A DNA stretch of 64,000 nucleotides from Candidatus Zhuqueibacterota bacterium (GTDB taxonomy: Bacteria; Zhuqueibacterota; Zhuqueibacteria; Oceanimicrobiales; Oceanimicrobiaceae). Position 1 is the first letter of the stretch. Each line of letters begins with the position of its first letter. Position numbers and translations under genes: made by a program. Positions 35,931 to 45,800 of the stretch are shown one piece after another. The stretch covers positions 26,617-90,616 of the forward strand of contig JAJDAD010000045.1 of assembly GCA_029262055.1 (NCBI GenBank), in the 5' to 3' direction. Below the pieces are notes generated by a model. It was given only the letters and a program-made list of their open reading frames with translations, had not been told where the DNA came from and did no database searches.

Positions 35931-36247
35931 TGGCTAATCCCCATCCTTTTAATCTTGTGATCCTGAAGTCTGCCGGAGAAGTGGTGAAAACCACCCTGCT
36001 GCGGATCCGTGGCAACAGGGTTAAGGCTCGCGCAACCAGTGCGAAGGCGCCGCAACAAGCCAGGCGATCCCTCGATGGGACGCATTCGGGCTAGCAGGAC
36101 TTAGGTACCCTCATCGAATCTTAATCGAGGCTCAGGGCCGTCGATATTTTATCTGCCTTACTCCCCGTGTACGTTCTTTCCGGGAACTGTTCCACTCTGA
36201 TTCAGATTTCCTGAAGATAATCGCCGGGCCTGTCGTCAACCATGCTG
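35931..36247. other. Intergenic region with short dyads
   Basis: No gene supported. On the plus strand around 35970-36070 there are several short dyads (GTGG/CCAC with a GAAA-type loop, CGGATCCG). They could be part of a structured leader, but I cannot match them to a known riboswitch. No terminator with a T-run was found. Confidence 0.3.
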
Positions 36248-37456
36248 CTAAGTTGTGCCGGGCTGGTGGCCGCAATTCGAAGCTTGCCGCGCACATTCGG
36301 CCAGAACCGCGCCGGCAATGAAAATGCTCTCCTCCGGCGCATAAAATCTTGGTGAATGCGCAGGAATGACGTCACCCCCCTCTTCACGCGCTCCGATCCG
36401 CATAAAACAACCCGGGATATGCTCCATGTAACAGGCAAAATCTTCCCCTCCCATGTTGAGGGATTCGAGCGAGGTCAGAGCTGCTTCGCCCAGAACGCTG
36501 CTGACGGCCTGTCTGGCGTAGCGCACGGGTTCTTTAGGATTGACAATGGGTGGGGTTCCCGCGCCGAGTTTTACGGAAACACCGAGTTGGAAGGCCGCTG
36601 CCTGCGCTTGCGCGATGCGCTGAACTTCATCCTTTAGCAAGCTGCGGGTTTGTGGCGCAATGGCACGAATAGTACCGCACAACTGGACTTTCTCCGGAAT
36701 AATATTCGGGGCACTGCCACCATGAATAGCGCCAACCGTGACAACGCCCGGATCAGCCGGATTCAGGCTGCGCGACACGGCGGTTTGCAAAGCAGTCACG
36801 AGGCCGGCGGCACCGACGATTGGGTCTATTGCTTCGTGTGGTCTGGCGCCATGCGCACCTGTCCCGGTCAGCTCGATCTCAAACGAATCGGATGAGGCTG
36901 CCAACGGCCCCTCTTGTGCCACCACTTCACCAACCCGATAGCGCCGGTCCACATGTCCTCCAAAAATGCAAGTGACGTCTTCGAGCAGTCCGCTGTCCAG
37001 CACGGCCCGGGCCCCGGCGCCAATCTCTTCCGCCGGCTGCAGGATTACGACCACATCACCAGAAGGTGGATGCTGTGCCAACAAATGGGCCGCCGCAATC
37101 GTCCAGGTTGCGTGCACGTCATGCCCACAAGCATGCATCACACTGTCGTTCCGTGATGAAAATGCCAGGCCGGTGGCTTCCTGAATCGGTAGGGCGTCGA
37201 TGTCTCCGCGGATGGCGGTAACCGGCCGGCCGGCTTCCCGCCCCCGGAAACGTGCCACCACGCCGGTACCCGCGACTCTCTGCAAATCGCCGGGATGCAA
37301 TGCCGCCAGCTCTTCATAGAGGCGGTCAGCCGTTCGGTGTTCCTGCCAGGCAAGTTCAGGGTCTTGATGCAGGTCCCGGCGCAGGGCAATAAGTTGACTG
37401 ACACGCTCTTTTCCAAAAAGCCCTTGCAGGGCGGTGTGTGATTTGTTGTTAGTCAT
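36248..37456 (-). CDS. M20 family metallopeptidase/amidohydrolase
   Basis: A 402-residue enzyme of the M20D type (hippurate hydrolase/IAA-amino acid hydrolase/N-acyl-L-amino acid amidohydrolase). Metal-binding and active-site segments are HACGHDVHAT, QPAEEIGAGARAVLDSG, a dimerisation (lid) domain with GTGAHGARPHEAIDP, and the last metal ligand near MGGEDFACYM. It should hydrolyse amide bonds of N-acyl amino acids or small peptides in the cytoplasm. The substrate is not set by the sequence. It starts three bases after a small unknown gene on the same strand. Confidence 0.93.
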   Translation of the reverse strand: MTNNKSHTALQGLFGKERVSQLIALRRDLHQDPELAWQEHRTADRLYEELAALHPGDLQRVAGTGVVARFRGREAGRPVTAIRGDIDALPIQEATGLAFSSRNDSVMHACGHDVHATWTIAAAHLLAQHPPSGDVVVILQPAEEIGAGARAVLDSGLLEDVTCIFGGHVDRRYRVGEVVAQEGPLAASSDSFEIELTGTGAHGARPHEAIDPIVGAAGLVTALQTAVSRSLNPADPGVVTVGAIHGGSAPNIIPEKVQLCGTIRAIAPQTRSLLKDEVQRIAQAQAAAFQLGVSVKLGAGTPPIVNPKEPVRYARQAVSSVLGEAALTSLESLNMGGEDFACYMEHIPGCFMRIGAREEGGDVIPAHSPRFYAPEESIFIAGAVLAECARQASNCGHQPGTT

Positions 37457-37459
37457 ACT

Positions 37460-37699
37460 CTATTCATCCTTAAAAAGCGTCATTTGTCCGGAGTCGGACT
37501 TGTCGCCGCCGCTTGGCGGTTCTTTCGGAGGAAGCATGGCTGAGCGTTTCGCCACCACCTGGTCAATGCGGTGCATGGCAATCTGCCGGGTGGCATATTC
37601 GCCGATGTAGAACTCCTTCCGATAGATACGGAAGCCTGTGACGGCCGGCTTGATGATGTATCCCCTATATTTGGTTTCTGCCACCTTGCTTTTCTTCAT
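37460..37699 (-). CDS. Small hypothetical protein
   Basis: A 79-residue basic protein with no recognised domain. Its body alternates (TKYRGYIIKPAVTGFRIYRKEFYIGEYAT), giving a likely small beta-sheet fold followed by a helix (ATRQIAMHRIDQVVAKR) and an acidic-polar tail. The composition is protein-like and the stop lies three bases from the downstream M20 gene, so it is probably real and co-transcribed. There is no clear ribosome binding site. Function unknown. Confidence 0.5.
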   Translation of the reverse strand: MKKSKVAETKYRGYIIKPAVTGFRIYRKEFYIGEYATRQIAMHRIDQVVAKRSAMLPPKEPPSGGDKSDSGQMTLFKDE

Positions 37700-37910
37700 G
37701 GCGTATTCTAACCAATTCTTGTCTGATTTTCAAGCGCAAAACCGAACGCGGTTGCGTGGCTTCCCCTGGGGGGCAGCTCTTGCATCTCAGTGCTTTGATG
37801 GTTACATTACGATTTATGATTTTGTAGCTTTGCAAGTTCACGATTCTTAAACATTGACCGGTCAAGTGACATGGACGTTGACGGTCATGGCTCTACATAG
37901 GCAGCAATAC

Positions 37911-38258
37911 ATGAAATCGAGAAACTCAAAAAACAGCAACATGGTCTATTCAACTAATCCGGGGCTGATGTCCGCCGGTTCAGGCGAGGCCAGTGAAAGT
38001 GAGACCTTGCCGCCCGGGCAGCAGACGTTGCGCATCAGCCTGGATCGGAAGAAACGCAAAGGTAAGACAGTTACGCTAATTTGTGGTTTTGTCGGCCGGG
38101 CTGAAGACCTGAGGCAACTGGCCGGACAGTTGAAATCGAGTTGTGGCGTGGGCGGCAGCGCTAAGAACGGCGAGATTCTCATCCAGGGCAATTTCAGAGA
38201 CAAGATCATGGAGATTCTGTCGGCGCAGGGGTTCAAGGTGAAACGGGTCGGCGGGTAA
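37911..38258 (+). CDS. yciH: SUI1/YciH-like translation initiation factor
   Basis: A 115-residue protein. Residues about 45-113 match the SUI1/eIF1 fold of bacterial YciH (TLRISLDRKKRKGKTVTLICGF, ELRQLAGQLKSSCGVGGSAKNGEILIQGNFRDKIMEILSAQGF-KVKR is the diagnostic block). The N-terminus is polar and disordered (SKNSNMVYSTNPG, as in E. coli YciH). ATG 37911 is used; ATG 37941 is an alternative with the same core. Bacterial YciH is linked to translation under stress. It faces the small protein gene across a divergent promoter region. Confidence 0.88.
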   Translation: MKSRNSKNSNMVYSTNPGLMSAGSGEASESETLPPGQQTLRISLDRKKRKGKTVTLICGFVGRAEDLRQLAGQLKSSCGVGGSAKNGEILIQGNFRDKIMEILSAQGFKVKRVGG

Positions 38259-38300
38259 CCCTTCCCGCAACATACTAACTCTACTCCAATCGAGCTTTTT

Positions 38301-39296
38301 ATGACATCTCAATCAAAACCAGTAAAGCTTGCCATCATCGGTTGCGGCATAGCCGCCAACGAGTTACACTGGCCGGCCCTGCGCACGCTGCGGGATAAAT
38401 TCGAAATCACAGTCGTATGCAACAACACCGAAGAAAAGGCCGTCGAGTTTGCGGCGAAAGCCGGCGGTGTCCCCTATGTGCTTCATCATAAGGACCTGCT
38501 GCAGCGCGACGACGTCGAGGCAGTCGACATTGTGTTGCCCGTCCATCTCAATTATGAAGTAACCCGCGACTGCCTGCAGGCTGGCAAACATGTTATGGTG
38601 GAGAAACCCATCGCGGCTACGAGGGAAGAAGTGAGGGCGATGCTGGCCCTGGACCGGGAGTATCCGCTGGCAAAAATCGTGGGCGAAAACTTCTACTACC
38701 ACCCTGCTTTTCTCAGAGCAAAAGAGCATCTGAACGCAGGCCGCATCGGCAAACCGTATGCAGCGTTCTGGGATGTTTTTCGCAGGTTAGACCGGGACAA
38801 CCGTTATGTACAAACATCGTGGCGTGTCGATCACAAGTATCCGGGCGGGTTTATCATGGATGGCGGCATCCACAACATTGCCGCGCTGCGTCTCCTGTTC
38901 GGTGAAATTACCTCCGGCCAGGCTTTTACACAATCCGTCAATCCGGAAATCGGCAGCATGGATTCTTTCAGCCTGCAGTTTGCTACCGCAGCAGGCGTCG
39001 ACGGAGTCCTGAACATCTTCAACAGCAGTGTCGGGTTCGCAAGAAACGAGCTTGTCATACTTGGCAGTGCGGCCACCATGCGCATCGCGAGCACTCAGCA
39101 AATCACCATCACCAGCAAGGATAAAGTCGAGCTGAACGAAACGATAACCAACAACAGCTACGTGGCCGAGTTTGAGGACTTTTACCGCGCCATTCGCACC
39201 GGGGCCACGCCCTTCAGTTCATTTCCGCGGGCGTGCCGGGATTTTGAGATTTTGGTAAACGCCTTTGATGGGGCAGAGCGGAAGGCACCCATATGA
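38301..39296 (+). CDS. Gfo/Idh/MocA family oxidoreductase
   Basis: A 331-residue NAD(P)-dependent dehydrogenase. It has the Rossmann motif LAIIGCGIAANELHWPALRTL, the EKPIA motif with the conserved Lys, and a GGFIMDGGIHNIAALRLLFGE block with the catalytic His. It probably oxidises or reduces a sugar or inositol-type substrate; the sequence does not say which. It lies 42 bases after the YciH-like gene. The C-terminus (EFEDFYRAIRTG) is typical. Confidence 0.92.
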   Translation: MTSQSKPVKLAIIGCGIAANELHWPALRTLRDKFEITVVCNNTEEKAVEFAAKAGGVPYVLHHKDLLQRDDVEAVDIVLPVHLNYEVTRDCLQAGKHVMVEKPIAATREEVRAMLALDREYPLAKIVGENFYYHPAFLRAKEHLNAGRIGKPYAAFWDVFRRLDRDNRYVQTSWRVDHKYPGGFIMDGGIHNIAALRLLFGEITSGQAFTQSVNPEIGSMDSFSLQFATAAGVDGVLNIFNSSVGFARNELVILGSAATMRIASTQQITITSKDKVELNETITNNSYVAEFEDFYRAIRTGATPFSSFPRACRDFEILVNAFDGAERKAPI

Positions 39297-39455
39297 TACG
39301 TTTTGGATTTTCGCCTGAAAAGCGAAAGTGATGGGAATAAGCACAAGGGTGGGCGTGCTGATCAATTTGGGAAGAATAAGTAGAATTCGGACGCTTCATC
39401 TATATGGTTGAATCAGTCTGAATCTATGGACAGGAACCCTCACGACTGAATCAAA

Positions 39456-40508
39456 ATGCGTAAAATCATCATTGGAATTCATGGAGTCGGCAACAAACCA
39501 TCGCAACCACTATTGCGGCATTGGTGGCAAAAAGCTATCTGGGAAGGACTGGCCGGGAATGTAGAACAAACCGCAAACTTCCGATTTGAAATGGCCTACT
39601 GGTCGCACTTCCTTTATTCTGAGCCGCTCGATTTATGTGACACGAATCCGGAGAGCCCGCTCTACATCGGGCACCCGTATTCTAAGTCAAAGCATCATGC
39701 CAAAGGGACTCCATCAAATAAGCTAAGATTGAAATACCTGCGCCTGGTGGAGAAAGTCATGGATCTGATGATGATGTCGGAGAACCGCTTTCTAAATCTC
39801 GACCGGCTGGGCGATTATGTCTTACGTAAGAAGTTCCAGGACCTCGCGCTCTACTATCACAAAGACAACGTTGCGCTGGAAGAAGCCGGAGTGCACGCAC
39901 AAAAACTGATTCGCGAGGAACTTGCCAAGACCCTGCGCAAACACCGCAGAAAAAAGATCATGCTAATCTCGCATTCGATGGGGACGGTCATCGCCTATGA
40001 TGTTTTAACCCAGATTGTACCTGAGATCAAGATCGAGTATCTGATCACGCTGGGTTCGCCCCTGGGGCTACCAACCATCATGAAAAAAATCTTCAAGGAG
40101 CAGCACGAAGATTTCAAGAATACAAAATCACTACCCACACCGGAAAATATTGTGGGAGCGTGGCTGAACTATTCCGACCTGAAGGACACGGTCGCCCTGA
40201 ATTACAACTTGTGCGACGATTTCAGTCCGAACGCCGCCGGCATTGCACCGGTGGACACGGTGGTGGTCAACGATTATGAGTACGAGGGGCAGGAAAATCG
40301 TCACAAGTCTTATGGCTACCTCAGGACGCCTGAAATCGCGGCGACCATTCATGAATTTGTAGGCCGCCAGAAATTGCCGAGAGTTGCCAGGATTGGCCAG
40401 GTATTGACCGGCCTTTTTAAAGATCAGCTTCCGGATGAACAAACATGTGGTCCGGAAGGCCTTTCGGAATCAGAGCAAACCTTAGACAACCACTCAGGGA
40501 AAAGCTGA
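39456..40508 (+). CDS. Alpha/beta hydrolase (lipase/serine esterase-like)
   Basis: A 350-residue cytoplasmic protein. The N-terminus (KIIIGIHGVGNKPS) carries the HGxGNxP-type oxyanion segment of alpha/beta hydrolases, and the nucleophile elbow is SHSMGT (IMLISHSMGTVIAYDVL) with a neighbouring LGSPLG. A conserved late segment (HKSYGYLRTPEIAATIHEFV) supplies a plausible catalytic His. Similar proteins resemble DUF676/PGAP1-like esterases. It overlaps the ACT-domain gene by the tetranucleotide CTGA (40505-40508). Substrate unknown. Confidence 0.82.
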   Translation: MRKIIIGIHGVGNKPSQPLLRHWWQKAIWEGLAGNVEQTANFRFEMAYWSHFLYSEPLDLCDTNPESPLYIGHPYSKSKHHAKGTPSNKLRLKYLRLVEKVMDLMMMSENRFLNLDRLGDYVLRKKFQDLALYYHKDNVALEEAGVHAQKLIREELAKTLRKHRRKKIMLISHSMGTVIAYDVLTQIVPEIKIEYLITLGSPLGLPTIMKKIFKEQHEDFKNTKSLPTPENIVGAWLNYSDLKDTVALNYNLCDDFSPNAAGIAPVDTVVVNDYEYEGQENRHKSYGYLRTPEIAATIHEFVGRQKLPRVARIGQVLTGLFKDQLPDEQTCGPEGLSESEQTLDNHSGKS

Positions 40509-40879
40509 ACATACGAGTTTTAAAAGAGCTGCTCGCCGTTGTGAAATTGCCGCCGGAGCAGCATCTCAGCGCGTATCTGCCGGAGACAGGATTTGTCTGT
40601 TTGACCCGCACTCAGGATGAACTTTCGCTTGTCTGCGAAGAAAAACAAATGCGCGGCGAGTTCGTTAGCGAGACAGGTTGGCGTGCTCTCAAGGTTGCGG
40701 GGGTACTGGATTTTTCAGCAGTCGGTGTGCTGGCTGCCATTGCACAACCACTCGCGCATGCCCGCGTGAGTATCTTCAGCATCTCTACTTTCGATACCGA
40801 TTACGTTCTGGTGAAGGCGGACAAGCTGCAAACCGCCATCGCGGCTTTGCGCGACGCCGGCCACACGGTTGCCGAATGA
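40505..40879 (+). CDS. ACT-domain protein; CTG start likely
   Basis: About 124 residues, with a pair of ACT-like folds as in small proteins of the CASTOR/aspartokinase-related ACT_7 family. The core reads VKLPPEQHLSAY, TQDELSLVCEE, WRALKVAGVLDFSAVGVLAAIAQPLAHARVSIFSISTFDTDYVLVKADKLQTAI. The frame has no ATG at the expected N-terminus. CTG 40505 sits five bases after AGGG and overlaps the upstream stop as CTGA; the alternatives are ATG 40445 (a 64-base overlap) and GTG 40541 (which cuts the domain). ACT domains bind amino acids; this one may be regulatory. Function unknown. Confidence 0.72.
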   Translation: MNIRVLKELLAVVKLPPEQHLSAYLPETGFVCLTRTQDELSLVCEEKQMRGEFVSETGWRALKVAGVLDFSAVGVLAAIAQPLAHARVSIFSISTFDTDYVLVKADKLQTAIAALRDAGHTVAE

Positions 40880-41036
40880 CTGCGCGGACGGTGAACTTTT
40901 TGCGGGACCAGCCGTAAGTGAATGCGTGCCTCATTCCGACACCCAATACTAACTCTGTTTACCATAAAATCTTCTGCGTTTGTCTCGCAAGATCGCGGTA
41001 AGAAAATGACCTCAAACCTGTCCGGGAGGAATTTCT

Positions 41037-42827
41037 ATGCGTAATAATAGCTGTACTTTGATTGCCCTGCTCTTGGCGTTCATTCTGTCATCCGCTTGCC
41101 AGCAAGTCACCAAGGAACAGATTGCGGCTGAGTCAAAGAAGGCCAACGAGTTTTTCGACAGGGTCTTCGATGAGGGAGTGGATCGAAGTCCCCAGACCCA
41201 GACCCAGCTCGGCATCAAGAAGGACTATGACAAGTGGGATGATCGTTCCGACGAAAACGCGCAAAAGGAGATGGAGATTCTGCAGGACGAGCTGGAAAAC
41301 CTGCGGCGGGACATCAATTATGACTGGCTCGACGCGCAAACCAAAATCAGCTACGACCTCTTTGTCTACCAGGCCGAACGTGACATTCAGAACTTCAAAT
41401 ACCGCTTTCATAATTACCCGGTCAATCAAATGTTCGGACTGCAGTCGCAAGTCCCGGCCTTTCTCATTAACATGCACCGAATTACGAGCCTGTCTGACGC
41501 GCAAGCGTACATCGCCCGTTTACAAAAAGTAGATGAGCTGTTTGAGCAGTCGCTCGCCGAGCTGAGCATTCGTGAAGAAAAAGGCATCATTCCGCCGACC
41601 TTTGTTTTCGCGCATGTTCTGCGTGACGCCCGCAACATCCTGAACGACACCAGCATTATCGATGACTTCAAAAGCAAAATAGAAAAGGTCGAAGAAATCG
41701 ACCGCAAGACCCTGATGAACCTGGTTTTGGAAGCAGAGAAAGCCATCCGTGATTCGGTCGTTCCCGCTTATGAAAATCTGATCGCCTACGTCACTGAGCT
41801 GGAGAAAAAATCAACCCCCGACGCAGGAGTCTGGAAGTTCCCCGATGGCGAGGCTTTCTACAATGCCCGCCTTGAGCGCATCACGACAACAAAACTGTCG
41901 GCCGAGGAAATCCACAGTATCGGCCTGAGTGAGGTCGAGCGCATCCACGACGAGATGCGCTCGATAATGAAGCAAGTCGCGTTCGAAGGTAGTTTGCAGG
42001 ATTTTTTCGAATTTATGCGCAACGATCAGCAGTTCTACTATGCCAGCGACCAGGCCGGACGCGAGAAATACCTGGTAGAGGCGGTCGCGCTGATCGACAC
42101 CATGAAAGCGAAACTCGACGGCCTGTTTATCACTAAGCCCAAGGCTGAGATTTTCGTAAAACGCGTGGAAGAGTTTCGCGAGAAATCTGCGGGCAAAGCT
42201 TTTTACCAGCAGCCCGCGCCGGATGGCAGCCGGCCTGGCACCTACTATGCCAACCTGTACGATATGACCGAGATGCCAACCTACCAGATGGAAGCGTTAG
42301 CCTATCATGAGGGCATCCCCGGACACCACATGCAGATCGCAATCGCCCAGGAGCTCGAGGCCTTGCCCAAGTTCCGTAAGTTTGGGCGCTTTACCGGTTA
42401 CACCGAAGGTTGGGGCCTGTACTCGGAGTATGTCCCGAAGGAAATTGGTCTCTACTCTGATCCGTACTCTGACTTTGGCCGGTTGGCCATGGAGTTGTGG
42501 CGGGCGTGTCGGCTGGTGGTAGATACCGGCATTCATTACAAGAAGTGGACGCGCGAGCAGGGCATCGACTATTACGTCAGCAATACACCGAATGCCAAAG
42601 GCGACGGCGTCAAGATGGTGGAACGTCACATTATTATGGCCGGACAAGCAACTGCCTACAAAATCGGCATGCTCAAAATTCTTGAGTTGCGGGACATGGC
42701 GAAACGAGAGCTGGGCGAGGATTTTGACCTCCGCCAGTTTCACGATGTGGTCCTGACCAATGGCCCGGTACCACTGAGTGTCCTGGAGAGTCTGGTAACC
42801 GAATGGATCGCTAACGCGCGCAGTTAA
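41037..42827 (+). CDS. DUF885 family zinc-peptidase-like lipoprotein
   Basis: A 596-residue lipoprotein: MRNNSCTLIALLLAFILSSAC lipobox, Cys 21 lipidated, and GGGAGGAA before the ATG. It matches DUF885, a distant relative of thermolysin-type peptidases. Long helices (KISYDLFVYQAERDIQNFKYRF) precede the conserved HEGIPGHH (residues 424-431), RFTGYTEGWGLYSEY (TEGW Glu is the third metal ligand) and the C-terminal GPVPLSVLESLV. It probably cleaves peptides in the periplasm. It stands alone between the ACT-domain gene and a convergent hairpin region. Confidence 0.88.
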   Translation: MRNNSCTLIALLLAFILSSACQQVTKEQIAAESKKANEFFDRVFDEGVDRSPQTQTQLGIKKDYDKWDDRSDENAQKEMEILQDELENLRRDINYDWLDAQTKISYDLFVYQAERDIQNFKYRFHNYPVNQMFGLQSQVPAFLINMHRITSLSDAQAYIARLQKVDELFEQSLAELSIREEKGIIPPTFVFAHVLRDARNILNDTSIIDDFKSKIEKVEEIDRKTLMNLVLEAEKAIRDSVVPAYENLIAYVTELEKKSTPDAGVWKFPDGEAFYNARLERITTTKLSAEEIHSIGLSEVERIHDEMRSIMKQVAFEGSLQDFFEFMRNDQQFYYASDQAGREKYLVEAVALIDTMKAKLDGLFITKPKAEIFVKRVEEFREKSAGKAFYQQPAPDGSRPGTYYANLYDMTEMPTYQMEALAYHEGIPGHHMQIAIAQELEALPKFRKFGRFTGYTEGWGLYSEYVPKEIGLYSDPYSDFGRLAMELWRACRLVVDTGIHYKKWTREQGIDYYVSNTPNAKGDGVKMVERHIIMAGQATAYKIGMLKILELRDMAKRELGEDFDLRQFHDVVLTNGPVPLSVLESLVTEWIANARS

Positions 42828-42876
42828 GCACCGATGGTGCCGGGACGTCTGTCGGTAATTCAGTCAGATGTCCCGG
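42828..42876. terminator. Convergent hairpins between DUF885 and FG-GAP genes
   Basis: Two stem-loops follow each other between convergent genes: GCACC/GGTGC (42828-42840), starting straight after the DUF885 stop, and a 12-bp stem with one G-U pair (42840-42851 with 42865-42876). Neither is followed by a T-run, so if they terminate transcription it is by a non-canonical or bidirectional route. Confidence 0.5.
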
Positions 42877-42882
42877 AGCGGT

Positions 42883-45800
42883 CTATCTTAGAAGCATCAT
42901 CTTGCGCACGTCGACAAAGTCACCGGCAGTTATTTGGTAAAAGTACGGGCCGCTGGCCAGGTTCTCCGCTGTAAACTTTACTTCATGGACCCCACCAGCC
43001 ATTCTCTTGTCCACAAGTGTTTCAACTTTCTGACCGAGGGTATTGAAAATATCGATCTTGACCATCCCGGCTGTAGGAACCGTAAAACGTATTCGCGTTG
43101 AAGGATTAAAGGGATTCGGGTAATTCTGTTCGAGGGCATAGTCTGTCGGTATCACGTTTTCATAGTCGTCGATAGCTGTTACGACTCCTCGTATTTCCAG
43201 TACGGCATTGCCTTTGTTGTTATTCTCGTGAATTTCAGTAATTGCGTTATCGGGATCGAGTACCGCATAAATTCTGGGCTGATAGTCTATGTTTGCAGGA
43301 ATCACCCAATCCACTTTAGAGACCATTTCTTCTCTTTCCGGTAAATCTGCTGCAAGCACAATTTCAGAAGTTTCCAGCCCTTCATATAAAACATTCATCA
43401 GCTCGCCACCATTGTCCGGATCCCCCAAAAAATATTGAATGGAGATGTTTTCGTTTAAATCTTTTAAACTGTAATTATGAAAACGAGTTAAAATACTCAA
43501 GGTATCGCCCGGTTCCGGATGTCTTGGAGCGAATATTAAATCCTTTGTCTGAGTCCGTTTTGCATCCGTAATATTGGGCAGAAAACCTTTTTCAACATCA
43601 TATCGCCAGGGCTGGATAAAAGCCAAATCCGGATGGGAAGAGTAGTGCCGATCCCACCAGGTCGTATCGACTGCCGTGCCGTTTGCAATTGCGATGGGTT
43701 CGGCAATGTAGTCCAGAATGAAAGCGCCGTTTTCTGAATAGTAAACGTAAGGCGTTATTTTATAATCAACTTCACCGAATGACTGTTTGTCGAGTTTACC
43801 CAAATTCACTTCCACATTCGTTCCTGTACCTGCTGTGATAGCGCTGCTGATAATTTTTTCCGAATCATATCTACCGCTGGATTGAAAATTAACGCCGCCT
43901 CCGATCTCAAGTCCGAAAAACTCGGCTTGATCCAGCAAGTTGATGTTTAGTTCCCAGGAATTGTTGTTATATGTTTTCTTAAGAAACGAAGTTTGGGTAG
44001 TATTGCTAAGGTCCAACTGCCAATAACCTCCATCAGCCGGATATTCATCTGATAGAGTGTACCTTGTACCTTCGATACTTAACGTATCACGATCCCGCAT
44101 ATCAGTAAACCCTGCATAAGACAGTATATTTCCTGCTTCGTGGTTTGGTATAATGTGCCTGGCATCCTGGCTCTTGCCGTGGGTCCATTCATCTCCCTTA
44201 AATTCAGGGTATTGTACCAACACATTACCAATTTCCCCACTATCAAATACTAGCGGATATTCAAACAAATGATAATCAGTTATTGTCGTGTAGTACCAGT
44301 CATTCTTACTGGCATCGATTGAGGTTACTTCCACAATAGATTCGGTGTCAAAATCGGAATCCTCAAAATACTGCCCGTGTTTACCAGTAAAAGCAGTATT
44401 TGCGCTGGCAACAAAGAGATTTATTTCATAGCTGCCTCCAAATGAATAATCCCAATCCGCCACATTCTTAATCAGCAGTTCATTGGTTGTTCCTTCTGAA
44501 TGCGTATAAGACGAAATGAACTCTGAATCACCATCAAAGGCAGAGCCGAGATCGTATTCCATGCCATCAATAATATCAAAATGCACAGGCGGGGCATTGA
44601 TAATTACCCGAGGTTCGCGTACATCCGGTATTGTAGCGACCAATTCTGGTGGGCCTAGACGATACCCATCCCTATCAAAGTCACCCAGTGCGAGGGCATA
44701 CCTGAGCTCATTGGTCTTCGCATAGGATTCAGGCTGTATTGGATATGATGCCTTTTCTTTCAATCTACCATTTTCCAAAGCGGCTATGCCAAGACTAATG
44801 TCCCCGCGGCCCGGAGAGTATCGCATATAAACGATTTCTTTTGTCCATTCTGATGCAGAAGTGTCAACATTGACGTCGGCTATTGCAAAAGAGGGCTGGC
44901 GGTGATCATAGACTCTCTGATCGTTACAATCCACCCCAGTCTTGTCTTCTAACTGGCCACTGAACCCGTTATAGGAGAACATGTGCAGGGAATCTGGACT
45001 GCTACTCACAATGTCATCTTTACCATCATTGTTGATGTCGGCACAGGCAACAGTCATGGAAGAGCGATGTCTATGCCAATTTTGTGCATGCCCGCTACTG
45101 ACAAAGCTTCCCACCAATTTCAAATTGGGGCCGTTAAAAAAACTAACGTTGCCATTGGAACTGGTTCCTAACATATGCACAGTAAATATCTCTGACTTAT
45201 GTGCCATAAAAGGGAAATAATCATGCCTTGTACTTACGATATGGCCAAATACAATTTCATCCCTACCGTCTCCGTCGAGATCACCACATGCCAGAGAAGG
45301 CCGGCTGATTCTACCAATTCGATGAGCATAATGACCTTGAGCATTCCCGTAATCAAGTTCAATCGGGCCTAAATCCGATACTGTTGTGCTCAAAACATCA
45401 TTTTCACCCGTGACATCAAAGCTTACTGTGCGGAAATAGAAGTGCCTGGGTGAAAAATCAATATCTAATTTGTGCACCATTACTATTTCATCCGTTCCAT
45501 CCTGATCATAATCTATGGCGGTTATGTCAAAATGATCGCCAGTGAAATCATATTCCGCATTATGCCACACTTTCCCTGCTACCCCAATGCTGGAGTTCTC
45601 TGCGAGTTTGACCAACTGCATATTGCTGCCAACGGCTTGATAGATTTTAACGTGAAATTTACCATCGGTTCCCATGTAGGCTAAGGCAAGTTCTTCTTTG
45701 GCGTCAGGCACAAAATTACCGGTTATCAGTCGGGTCGTTGCCATTTCTTTATCTGTAATACAGTCAAACGGTGCAAGAATCCGGATTCCGGGTTGGATTC

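Noticed and set aside
35960..36120. Possible riboswitch or structured leader
   Set aside because: Short dyads exist but I could not match a known class, and it is not clearly upstream of a gene on the plus strand.
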